This document shows positions 55,880 to 64,000 of a DNA stretch of 64,000 bases, piece by piece. A program made the position numbers and the translations under genes. The notes under the pieces are model-generated. The model was not told the origin of the DNA. It ran no database searches and saw only the letters and a list, made by a program, of their open reading frames with translations. The DNA is from Acidobacteriota bacterium (lineage in GTDB: Bacteria > Acidobacteriota > Blastocatellia > RBC074). The stretch is taken from assembly GCA_016715865.1 (NCBI GenBank), contig JADJXM010000014.1, forward strand, positions 1 through 64,000, written 5' to 3'. Position 1 is the stretch's first letter, and each line of letters starts with the position of its first letter.

Positions 55880-56040
55880 TCGCCATACCAGCGCAATGTT
55901 TGGCCTCCGAGGGGGCGGCAGTTCTCGGACGCCTGCCTTCGCTCGGCCCCGGGCCCGCCTGCGTTGCAGGCCAGAGAATGCTTGAGAAACCCAAAAATTT
56001 GTCAAATCGATTTTAAAGAACTCTTCTGCGTAACATCAGT
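55880..56040. repeat. Partial copy of the TIR-bounded element (see 63006-63386)
   Basis: The right 110 bases, ending TCTGCGTAACATCAGT at 56025-56040, match the inverted first third of the element at 63006-63386 (TTGCAGGC, CTTGAGAAACCC, TTTGTCAAATCGATTTTAAA). The GC-rich left part (GGGGGCGGCAG, GCTCGGCCCCGGGC) is related but reduced and no outer repeat is found, so this copy is truncated. It lies between the convergent M2 peptidase and SCP2 genes and is followed by a short TTTCTAC tract (56058-56072). Confidence 0.8.
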
Positions 56041-56078
56041 ATGTAAAACACATATCCTTTCTACTTTCTACTCATTCT

Positions 56079-56399
56079 TCATCCAAGAATTTTATCCAGT
56101 TTCATCGCCAGCAACATATTGCCTTCAAGCTTGATCGCGCCGGTCATGAAGGCGACTGTCGGGTTTGTCTCCCTGCGATGAAGCTTGTTCATGGTTGCGA
56201 TCGACATGCGCAGTGTGACATCCGCCGGATGATCCTCGTTGGTGACAGCGTGGGGAGTCGATTTTCCGTCAATATAGATGAATCCGCCTTCGTGGTAAGC
56301 GAATTTGAAGGTGGCATCGAGTCCTGATGCCGCGGCCACCCGCTCGCGAATCCCTGTTGTGAAATCCTCGACTGTCAGTTCTCTCTTCTCGTCGGCCAT
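56079..56399 (-). CDS. SCP2 sterol-binding domain protein
   Basis: A 106-residue stand-alone SCP2 domain: FKFAYHEGGFIYIDG, HPADVTLRMSIATMNKLHRR, TNPTVAFMTGAIKLEGNMLL and AMKLDKIL. The fold forms a hydrophobic tunnel that carries acyl chains or sterol-like lipids. The final GAIKLEGNMLLAMKL segment is the usual C-terminal strand and helix. It starts about 20 bases after the MDR reductase stop on the same strand and may act with it in lipid metabolism. Confidence 0.9.
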   Translation of the reverse strand: MADEKRELTVEDFTTGIRERVAAASGLDATFKFAYHEGGFIYIDGKSTPHAVTNEDHPADVTLRMSIATMNKLHRRETNPTVAFMTGAIKLEGNMLLAMKLDKILG

Positions 56400-56420
56400 G
56401 AATATCCTTTCGAAAGATTG

Positions 56421-57428
<1,008 letters not shown>

Positions 57429-57446
57429 TTGTGAAGTTCTCCTACC

Positions 57447-57470
57447 TTTCTACTTTCTACTTTTTACTTT
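57447..57470. repeat. Single-arm TTTCTAC heptamer tract at the ThrE-like gene 3' end
   Basis: CTTTCTACTTTCTACTTTTT then ACTTTT, between the stop of the ThrE-like gene and the start of the MDR gene, both on the minus strand. No facing arm is seen, so only half of the usual structure is present. Confidence 0.75.
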
Positions 57471-58723
57471 TATATATCGCGTTTTACCGGTGCGATGACG
57501 TTTGCGATCAATGTTCCGGCTACAAGCGCAACAGCGGTGATAATCATCTTAAACGATGTATCGACTCCCGAGACGATCTGTTTGTCGAGCAGGGCGGCCA
57601 GGCCTCTGAAGCCGACGCTACCGGGAACCAGCAGCAGAATACCCGGAACCTGAGTGATGATCGCCGGACGGTCGAGCCATCGAGCATACAAACTGCTGGC
57701 GATGCCCACCGTCAGGGCGCCGAGAAAAACTCCAAGTTCAGGGCCGAGCCAGAGCGCTCCGATGCGGGCCCCGCCGAATGCCAGAGCTCCCGAAATCACG
57801 ATCCAGATCGCATCGCGTGATTTGGCACGGAGCAGAACGGTCAGTGCAAGCGGCATGCAGATCAATGCAATGATTTCGGACCAGAGGGGCAGGGGCGTCG
57901 CACGAGCAATCCGTGGAGTGCCGAAGATCGACGTCATGACCGAACTGCCGACCGCCACGCCAAAACCTATCCCCAGAAAAACGACAAACGACTTGTTCAA
58001 CCGCGCTGTCCCCGAAGACAGATGCTGGGTTGAGAGTTCGATCATGGCGATCGTCAGCGTCAGTCCCGGCATGAGCACGATCAGGCCGGCGAGCATCGCA
58101 TTCGAAACGGCATATGGACCGACGATAAAGCTGAGCCCTGCCGTCAACGCCGAGGCTGCGAAGGCCGCCAGCGGTTCGAATACCCTGCCCAGAGCCTGCG
58201 ATCGCTCGGTCAGAATCGACATTATCGCAATGGCGCATCCGATGAATGCTGAAACTGCGATCTCTTTCAAGCCGCCGCCAAGAAACCTCGACGCAGCGGC
58301 TGAGGCAAGACCAAAGGCGATAGCCCTCAAAAATCGACCATATCGCAGCGGCTCTGCCAGGATCTTTTCAATCTGGCACGAACCTTCTTCCGGGTCGAGA
58401 GAACCACGAAGTACCTCGCCGGCAACCTTATCCAGTTCAGCCAGCTTGCTCAGATTCACCTCGCCCGGCTCGACACGCAACAGAAAGGTATGTTGATCAT
58501 CCTGCGGACCGAAGGCCGCAAAGATCGAGGTCGGCGTCGAGAAGAACTGACCTTCGATTCCGAGCCGCTGCGATACTTTTCCGAGCGCTTCTTCAAGGCT
58601 ATGCGCCGGGTAGCCATAGGCATGCAGCGCACGTCCAAGGCGTAAAATGAAGCCCGTCGAGCTTCGCTTGCCGTGGTCAACACCTGTCAGTTCCGGCTCG
58701 CTCGATTGAATGGATGGGATCAT
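57470..58723 (-). CDS. Threonine/serine exporter-like protein (ThrE family)
   Basis: A 417-residue polytopic protein with the ThrE layout fused in one chain: an N-terminal soluble part (LRLGRALHAYGYPAHSLEEA), then about ten membrane helices in a five-plus-five arrangement. The first half has SAFIGCAIAIMSILTERSQA and LIVLMPGLTLTIAMIELSTQ; the second has TQVPGILLLVPGSVGFRGLA. PGxxxT/GFR motifs are typical of the ThrE and ThrE_2 domains. It probably exports threonine, serine or similar compounds. Its ATG overlaps the rnhB stop (ATGA), so the two genes are coupled. Confidence 0.9.
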   Translation of the reverse strand: MIPSIQSSEPELTGVDHGKRSSTGFILRLGRALHAYGYPAHSLEEALGKVSQRLGIEGQFFSTPTSIFAAFGPQDDQHTFLLRVEPGEVNLSKLAELDKVAGEVLRGSLDPEEGSCQIEKILAEPLRYGRFLRAIAFGLASAAASRFLGGGLKEIAVSAFIGCAIAIMSILTERSQALGRVFEPLAAFAASALTAGLSFIVGPYAVSNAMLAGLIVLMPGLTLTIAMIELSTQHLSSGTARLNKSFVVFLGIGFGVAVGSSVMTSIFGTPRIARATPLPLWSEIIALICMPLALTVLLRAKSRDAIWIVISGALAFGGARIGALWLGPELGVFLGALTVGIASSLYARWLDRPAIITQVPGILLLVPGSVGFRGLAALLDKQIVSGVDTSFKMIITAVALVAGTLIANVIAPVKRDI

Positions 58724-59583
58724 CGGCGAATCGCCTCCGGCGTATCCAATGCAAGGTCAAGCAGCGAAGCCTGCACCGGCTCGAGCCCCAGTGCCTCGCG
58801 AACGGGCCGATAACTGCGCCGGTGTATGGGCGTGACTCCAAATTCACGCAATGCTCGAAAATGTGCCGCGGTTGCATATCCCTTGTGACTGGCGAACCCA
58901 TATTCGGGGAATTTACAGTCAAATTCGATCATCATCGCATCGCGCGTCGTCTTGGCCAGAATCGATGCGGCCGCGATGCTGGCCGACTGGCTGTCACCCC
59001 GGATAATGCCCTTTTGCGGGATGGGACAACCGGGGATCGTACGCGCGTCTACCAGCAGATATTCCGGCTCCATCGACAGACCATCGACCGCACGTTTCAT
59101 CGCCAGCAGTCCGGCATGATAGACATTCAGTTCATCAATCTCCTCAACTTCGGCGATTCCAATCGACCACGCAAAAGCATCCTCTTTGATCCGGATCGCG
59201 AGCGCCTCCCGGCGCTTTTCATCCAGCTTCTTGGAATCATCCAGATCCCGCTGAGTGTATGCGTGCGGCAGGATGACGGCTCCTGCCACCAGGGGGCCTG
59301 CCATCGGTCCCACTCCTGCCTCATCGACGCCAGCGATCGTTCTGATCCCACCACTCCAGAGCTCGGACTCGAATTTCAAAAGCCGGCGCAGGCGCAGTCT
59401 TTCAGCGGTTTCAGACTTTATATGCGAGCGGATGCTGGAGGCCAGAGCCCTCGCCGCAAGACGAGGGTCTGCTTCAAGCGCCTCAAGAAGACCTTCCGGC
59501 AGAGTCGAATTTTCACCCAGATACCGCTGCCGCAGCCTGGAAACCGGCGACCGCAATATCTCTTCAATGTTTTGCATCGTCAA
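58720..59583 (-). CDS. rnhB: Ribonuclease HII
   Basis: A 287-residue RNase HII, which removes ribonucleotides from DNA-RNA hybrids. The catalytic core starts at IAGVDEAGVGPMAG (Asp87, Glu88; Val replaces the usual Arg), followed by LDDSKKLDEKRREALA, LVDARTIPG, KGIIRGDSQSASIAAASILA (third Asp region) and PEYGFASHKGYATAAHF. The N-terminal extension of about 75 residues is helical and similar in size to that of Bacillus RNase HII. It overlaps the ThrE-like gene by four bases. Confidence 0.95.
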   Translation of the reverse strand: MTMQNIEEILRSPVSRLRQRYLGENSTLPEGLLEALEADPRLAARALASSIRSHIKSETAERLRLRRLLKFESELWSGGIRTIAGVDEAGVGPMAGPLVAGAVILPHAYTQRDLDDSKKLDEKRREALAIRIKEDAFAWSIGIAEVEEIDELNVYHAGLLAMKRAVDGLSMEPEYLLVDARTIPGCPIPQKGIIRGDSQSASIAAASILAKTTRDAMMIEFDCKFPEYGFASHKGYATAAHFRALREFGVTPIHRRSYRPVREALGLEPVQASLLDLALDTPEAIRR

Positions 59584-59773
59584 TCTGTTGAGTTTTACTT
59601 TGTCGGCTTAACCTGCGCGGTCGTTATTCTAATTCGAAAACAATAAGAATAGGACAGTTATTACGAAGTTTTTGTGGAATAAATAGCTTTTGAACAATCA
59701 TAAAACATGATTGAAAGGGGTTTGTGAGAGAATTGCATTGTCTGAAAGATATAAAATATAAGACTTACACAGA

Positions 59774-59846
59774 ATCCTGGGAGCGCAGGCTTCCAGCCTG
59801 CCTTTTGTAGCTAATAGCGGAAATCATGCAGGCTGGAAGCCTGCGC
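59774..59846. repeat. Palindrome interrupted by an insertion sequence
   Basis: Left arm 59774-59801 starts ATCCTGGGAGCGCAGGC and its mirror is split: GCAGGCTGGAAGCCTGCGC at 59828-59846, then after the IS the remaining TCCCAGGAT at 61256-61264. Reassembled, both arms are 28 bases and perfect, with a 26-base loop. It lay upstream of msrP before the insertion. The A+T-rich stretch 59584-59773 before it holds nothing I can identify. Confidence 0.9.
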
Positions 59847-61247
59847 CATTAGTTTCTACACAAGTTTGATCTTTGAAAAACCTTTGATAAACATGTCTGT
59901 ATGTCATTAAAGTTCCTGACATTGAGACGCGGTTGCAAGAAAGGTATCGTAAATTAGTGCAACAACATCTGAGTATAGCCAAGGGTGTTGCCGCCGGATT
60001 CGACTTTTTCTGCAACATCCAGACCAATGGCGGCGGCACAAGCAGCCTGGCGATTCTACAAGAATGAAAGAGTCAGTCTGGTCGAACTGGCCAAGCCAAT
60101 CCTGGAGCAGGCTAAAGTTGCCGCCACAGCATGTCGTGAATGGGCGCTGGTGATCCATGACTGGTCGCCGCTGCACTACACGAATCGAGAAAGCAAGAAA
60201 GATCGAATAGTTCTCTACAACAAGAACGATTTCGGCTATCTCTTGCAAGCCGCCCTGCTGATCTCAGATCGTGACGGAGCGCCGTTGTGTCCGGTGTATC
60301 TGGGAGTCGAGGCGGCCGACGGCGTCCACAGCACGCGGCGTGAAGGTCTCTTGCCGCGTCGCCCGGAGATAGATGAGATCAACCGGACGATGGGCTATAT
60401 CGAGCAGCAGGAACCGGGCCATAAGATCGTCCATATCATCGACCGTCAAGGCGACAGCTTACTGCACTTGCGCCGATTTGAACGCTGCGGAAGAACTTAC
60501 CTGATTCGCGGCAACGATGTGCGAAGAGTCGAGCACGAAGGGCAAAGCCGGCTCTTGAGCGAGGTCGAAGCGATGATGGAAGATCAGTTCCGCTTCAGCC
60601 GTGAGATCCAGTACAAAGGACGCAAGGCTTTTCAATACGTATCCGAGACGACAAGTTACGCTCTCCGGTCCGGCACGAAAACAACGCCGACGCGGAGGCA
60701 AGCTCAAATATCAAACGATCCAAGGGCGTCCAATTATTCTCCGGCTCGTACTGGCTCAAGTCCGTGATCAGAATGGAGCCGTGCTCGCGACCCTGGCGAC
60801 TGTGGACCAATCTTCCTGCTTCGGTAACCACAGAGACGGTATCTCTCTGGTACTACTGGCGCTGGAGAGTTGAATCCTATTTCAAGTTACTGAAACGTGC
60901 AGGTCAAGTCCGAGCAATGGCAGCAAGAGAATGCGGATGCCATTGCCAAACGGTTGATGATTGCCGCACAGGCCTGCGTTATCGTCTGGGCACTCGATCA
61001 GTCGACTGATACGCAGGTCGCGCCTTTGCGGCAAATGCTGGTCCGTTTGAGCGGACGATTGATGAAACACGGCGTCGATTGGACAGCACCAGCCTTGCTC
61101 GCGGGAATGTGGAACCTGATGGCAATCATCAGCGCTCTCGAACAATATTCCCTCGACGAGCTTGAACAGATGTCACAGCTTCTCTTTCAGATGCTAGATC
61201 TGGAAGATGAGTTCAAAGGTTTCAAAGAACATGTGTAGAAACTAATG
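59847..61247 (+). mobile_element. IS4-family insertion sequence, 1401 bp, decayed
   Basis: Ends are the inverted repeats CATTAGTTTCTACACA and TGTGTAGAAACTAATG, flanked on both sides by GCCTGCGC (59839-59846 and 61248-61255), an 8-bp target duplication. The insertion split one arm of a perfect palindrome, so the original sequence can be rebuilt exactly. The transposase is frameshifted and the element probably immobile. Confidence 0.9.
59891..61238 (+). pseudogene. IS4-family transposase with several frameshifts
   Basis: The transposase can be read only by switching frames: an N-terminal part (DIETRLQERYRKLVQQHLSI, frame 2), then frame 3 from about 60025 (AWRFYKNERVSLVELAKPIL, first Asp in VIHDWSPLHY, second Asp in IIDRQGDS), frame 1 near 60690 (IILRLVLAQVRDQNGAVLAT), frame 2 near 60800 with WYYWRWRVESYFKLLKRAGQ, then frame 3 to the end. 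The YxxRxxxExxxxxxK signature in that fourth part is diagnostic for IS4-type DDE transposases. No start codon is seen for the first part. It is inactive unless frames are an assembly artefact. Confidence 0.85.
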
Positions 61248-61284
61248 GCCTGCGCTCCCAGGATAAGGCGCTGAGGGGTGAAAA

Positions 61285-62247
<963 letters not shown>

Positions 62248-62252
62248 TGGAG

Positions 62253-62411
62253 AAGTTTCCAGTGAGAATGAGTTTCCAGTTCCCAGTAGTGTTCCGGACG
62301 GTGCAACTTATCTGTCTGCTTGCAAGATTGTGATTGTGATGACAGCGAAGCCTGGAGAAGAAACTGGAAACTTCCCTCACTGGAAACTTCTCCCACTGGA
62401 AACTGGAAACT
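62253..62411. repeat. Inverted repeat between msrP and msrQ
   Basis: Left arm GAAGTTTCCAGTGAG then GAGTTTCCAGTT; right arm AACTGGAAACTTCCCTCACT then GGAAACTTCTCCCACTGG then AAACTGGAAACT. The unit is again a heptamer (CTGGAAA). The centre (about 75 bases) is only weakly like the cores of the other elements. It fills the spacer between two genes that normally touch or overlap; the msrQ ATG is five bases after the right arm. Confidence 0.88.
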
Positions 62412-62416
62412 CCTTC

Positions 62417-63010
62417 ATGCCTGACATAAAATTCGCCAAACTAGTTATCCTGATTAACGGAGCGGTGCCGCTTGCGCTGATGGCCTGGGATGGTTACAAC
62501 CACCGCCTGGGGACAAATCCTCTTGAGTTCATCACTCACACAACGGGAATCATGACATTGCTGTTTCTGCTGCTGACGCTGGCTGTCACGCCGGCGCGCA
62601 AGCTGCTGGGTCAGCCCTGGATGATCAGGTTACGGCGCATGCTTGGGCTGTACGCGTTTTTTTACGGAACTCTTCACCTGCTCTGCTACGTCTGGTTCGA
62701 CAAGTGGTTTTCTCCAGGTGCGATTGTGCAGGACACATTGAAGCGGCCATTTATTTTCCTGGGGATGTTCGGGTTTCTGGTAATGGTTCCGCTGGCAGTG
62801 ACATCGACCAGTCAGATGGTCAAAAAGATCGGCGGCAGGAACTGGAACAGACTGCACAGGCTGGTCTATCTGGCGGCAATCGCAGGCGTGCTCCATTTTT
62901 ACCTGCTGGTCAAGGCTGACACACGAATCCCTATCGCGTTCGGATGGACGCTGCTCATGCTGCTCGGTTATCGTCTGGTGAACAGATTTTTTCCGGGTAT
63001 TACTGACTGA
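62417..63010 (+). CDS. msrQ: Protein-methionine-sulfoxide reductase heme-binding subunit MsrQ
   Basis: A 197-residue b-type heme membrane protein of the ferric-reductase-like fold with about six helices. Heme ligands are probably the His in LEFITHTTGIMTLLF, in FFYGTLHLLCYVWF and in NRLHRLVYLAAIAGVLHFYL. TLAVTPARKLLGQPW and RRMLGLYAF are family marks. It passes electrons from the quinone pool to MsrP. The ATG at 62417 is used; the frame upstream is open only through the repeat. The 3' end abuts the TIR-bounded element. Confidence 0.95.
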   Translation: MPDIKFAKLVILINGAVPLALMAWDGYNHRLGTNPLEFITHTTGIMTLLFLLLTLAVTPARKLLGQPWMIRLRRMLGLYAFFYGTLHLLCYVWFDKWFSPGAIVQDTLKRPFIFLGMFGFLVMVPLAVTSTSQMVKKIGGRNWNRLHRLVYLAAIAGVLHFYLLVKADTRIPIAFGWTLLMLLGYRLVNRFFPGITD

Positions 63011-63386
63011 TGTTACGCAGAAGAGTCCTTTAAAATCGATTTGACAAATTTTGGGGTTTCTCAAGCATATTCTTCTGTGAGCCTGCAACGCAGGCGAAAG
63101 AATAGAGCCCGGGGTGGAGCGAGGCCGTCAGGCCGAGCGAAGCCCGGGTCCCGTTCCACCAAAATTGGTAAGCCCACGTAGTGGGCGATAGCCTGTGCGG
63201 AAGAGTCAGGCGTCATCGAGAAATCTGCCGCCCATTTCATGGGCTTGATGAAAAGATGATCCCAGTACCCGGGGTTTCGCTCGGCCTGGCGGCCTCGCTC
63301 CGCCCCGGGCTCTATTCTGCCCACCCGCTTCGCGGGTTCAGGACAACTCAAGCAATTTCCGATCATTGTCTCTGCGTAACATCAGT
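63006..63386. mobile_element. TIR-bounded non-coding element, 381 bp
   Basis: Starts ACTGATGTTACGCAGA (63006-63021) and ends TCTGCGTAACATCAGT (63371-63386), perfect 16-base terminal inverted repeats. Inside is another inverted repeat of about 48-base GC-rich arms (GAGCCCGGGGTGGAGCGAGG on the left, CCTCGCTCCGCCCCGGGCTC on the right). No credible protein is encoded. The start overlaps the msrQ stop codon. A partial copy lies at 55880-56040, so it looks like a non-autonomous mobile element or a large REP-type repeat. Confidence 0.8.
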
Positions 63387-63460
63387 TACTGAAAAACAAT
63401 CCGGCGAGCGCCGGCAGATCAAAGACCTGAGGCTGACGCCCGCTGGAATAGCCCTGGTCC

Positions 63461-64000
63461 TCAGCCAGTTTGAACCAGCCATAAAGCGCGGTAATAACGC
63501 ATCAAACGGATCGGATCTGACGTTTCAGGGATTTCGGCCAGCGTGTAGCGATTGTACCCGGCCGCTTTCATCATTCCGAAGACTTCTCGCCACGGATATT
63601 CAGGTTTCCACAACTCGTTTATATGGGCATTGAGCAGCCACGGCTTGAGCAATGCGAAACCTTCTCTGGCCGATCCGTTTGTCAGATCTTCCTGGTTCGA
63701 GTTCCAGCAGATTCCGACGTTCGGGTGATCGGCAGCCTTCATCATTCCGGCCATGCGACTGGGCTTGCTCGAATCGCGACCGTGGACTTCGACCCATATT
63801 TCGACGCCTGTGCCTTTTGCCGCCTCGCCGCATTCGCGGAGCGCAGCGCCGATCTGTGCGATCGTCTTATCTTCCGGGACCTCTTTCGGAATTCCGTTTG
63901 GTCTGACCTTGACGCCGAGCGCCCCTATATCGTGGGCCAGTTCGATGAATCGTTTGCATTCATCGATGTTTTTGCGGACGACGGCCTGATCGGGCGCGTG
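63461..64000 (-). CDS. Sugar phosphate isomerase/epimerase-like TIM-barrel protein (3' part; start outside window)
   Basis: The frame is open to the right edge, so only the C-terminal 179 residues are present. Visible parts are RKNIDECKRFIELAHDIGAL (helix), RPNGIPKEVPE, GVEIWVEVHGRDSS (metal Glu and His strand), AADHPNVGICWNSNQEDLTN (the Asn/Asp substrate region), LLNAHINELWKPEYPWREVF and the final Glu region GYNRYTLAEIPET. This is the AP-endonuclease-2-like fold of xylose isomerase relatives and inosose or tagatose epimerases. The exact substrate is unknown. It reads towards the TIR-bounded element, with about 75 bases between that hold nothing recognisable. Confidence 0.8.
   Translation of the reverse strand, partial: HAPDQAVVRKNIDECKRFIELAHDIGALGVKVRPNGIPKEVPEDKTIAQIGAALRECGEAAKGTGVEIWVEVHGRDSSKPSRMAGMMKAADHPNVGICWNSNQEDLTNGSAREGFALLKPWLLNAHINELWKPEYPWREVFGMMKAAGYNRYTLAEIPETSDPIRLMRYYRALWLVQTG

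Noticed and set aside
57654..58496. 280-codon plus-strand frame opposite the ThrE-like gene
   Set aside because: Antisense shadow of a membrane protein; the opposite strand has all family motifs.
58714..59646. 310-codon plus-strand frame opposite rnhB
   Set aside because: Shadow of RNase HII, which is identified with certainty on the minus strand.
59584..59773. A+T-rich stretch upstream of the IS considered as promoter or origin
   Set aside because: Only weak -10-like TATAAA matches and no DnaA boxes or iterons; not enough to call.
63181..63633. 150-codon plus-strand frame in the TIR-bounded element
   Set aside because: It spans the palindrome and the antisense of the isomerase-like gene; low-complexity and without ribosome site.

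Overview
The window is a contiguous piece of a bacterial chromosome of about 50-53 % GC (judged by eye), densely coded, with about 60 protein genes, no rRNA or tRNA gene that I could recognise, no CRISPR array and no phage. The gene mix points to an aerobic, Gram-negative-like heterotroph: heme A synthase, F-type ATP synthase a and c subunits, a secreted cytochrome c, MsrPQ, an AttEFGH-like export operon, sodium-solute symporter with NagA, and a peptidoglycan-recycling-like kinase/nucleotidyltransferase pair. The style (many MacB-like permeases, TPR proteins, F420 ligase CofE, intergenic palindromes) fits Acidobacteriota, perhaps Blastocatellia. That is an impression from family content, not a demonstrated placement.

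Layout. 1-4602 (+, with cofE on -): end of a thiamine-diphosphate enzyme, an unknown protein, cytochrome c, TetR regulator, CofE, TPR protein. 4980-8426 (-): ctaA overlapping a peroxiredoxin-like gene that carries an in-frame TGA at the first position of its CxxC motif (a probable selenoprotein), a small protein, an SDR and a fasciclin protein. 8648-13725 (+): SRPBCC protein and an AttEFGH-like ABC/lipocalin operon. 13941-21002 (+): two tandem APC transporters, cysteine dioxygenase and atpI-like/atpB/atpE. 21056-33567 (-): ddl, arginase, methyltransferase, asnS, sugar kinase, nucleotidyltransferase, CYTH protein, winged-helix protein, polyprenyl synthase, YajQ, TatD, metG. 33726-45090 (+): TPR-like protein, NtrB/NtrC-like two-component pair, NlpC/P60, quinone reductase, lysoplasmalogenase plus lysophospholipase, then a TIR protein followed by a zinc ribbon-FHA-FHA-TIR-RDD membrane protein. 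45205-49854 (-): an ABC permease pair without ATPase. 50198-55871 (+): SSS symporter, NagA, SDR, M2 peptidase. 56079-59583 (-): SCP2, MDR reductase, ThrE-like exporter, RNase HII. 59847-63010: decayed IS4-family element, msrP and msrQ. The right edge holds a partial sugar isomerase-like gene.

The most striking non-coding feature is a set of intergenic inverted repeats, roughly one per 4-5 kb, that fill gene junctions almost from stop codon to start codon. Many have arms of tandem heptamers (GTAGAAA, GTAAAAA, GTTGAAA, GTTAAAA, CTGGAAA). The first four each contain a stop codon, and because 7 is not a multiple of 3, three units stop all reading frames entering the element; the complementary strand stays open. 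Several genes end inside these repeats. Other families are a MITE-like palindrome in two copies, a TIR-bounded element in one whole and one partial copy, a perfect 52-bp inverted repeat, and a palindrome split by the IS with an 8-bp target duplication.

The two best candidates for undescribed biology are the TIR / FHA-FHA-TIR-RDD pair (42545-45090) and the heptamer-armed junction repeats. The best single-gene observation is the UxxC peroxiredoxin-like gene at 4980-5492.
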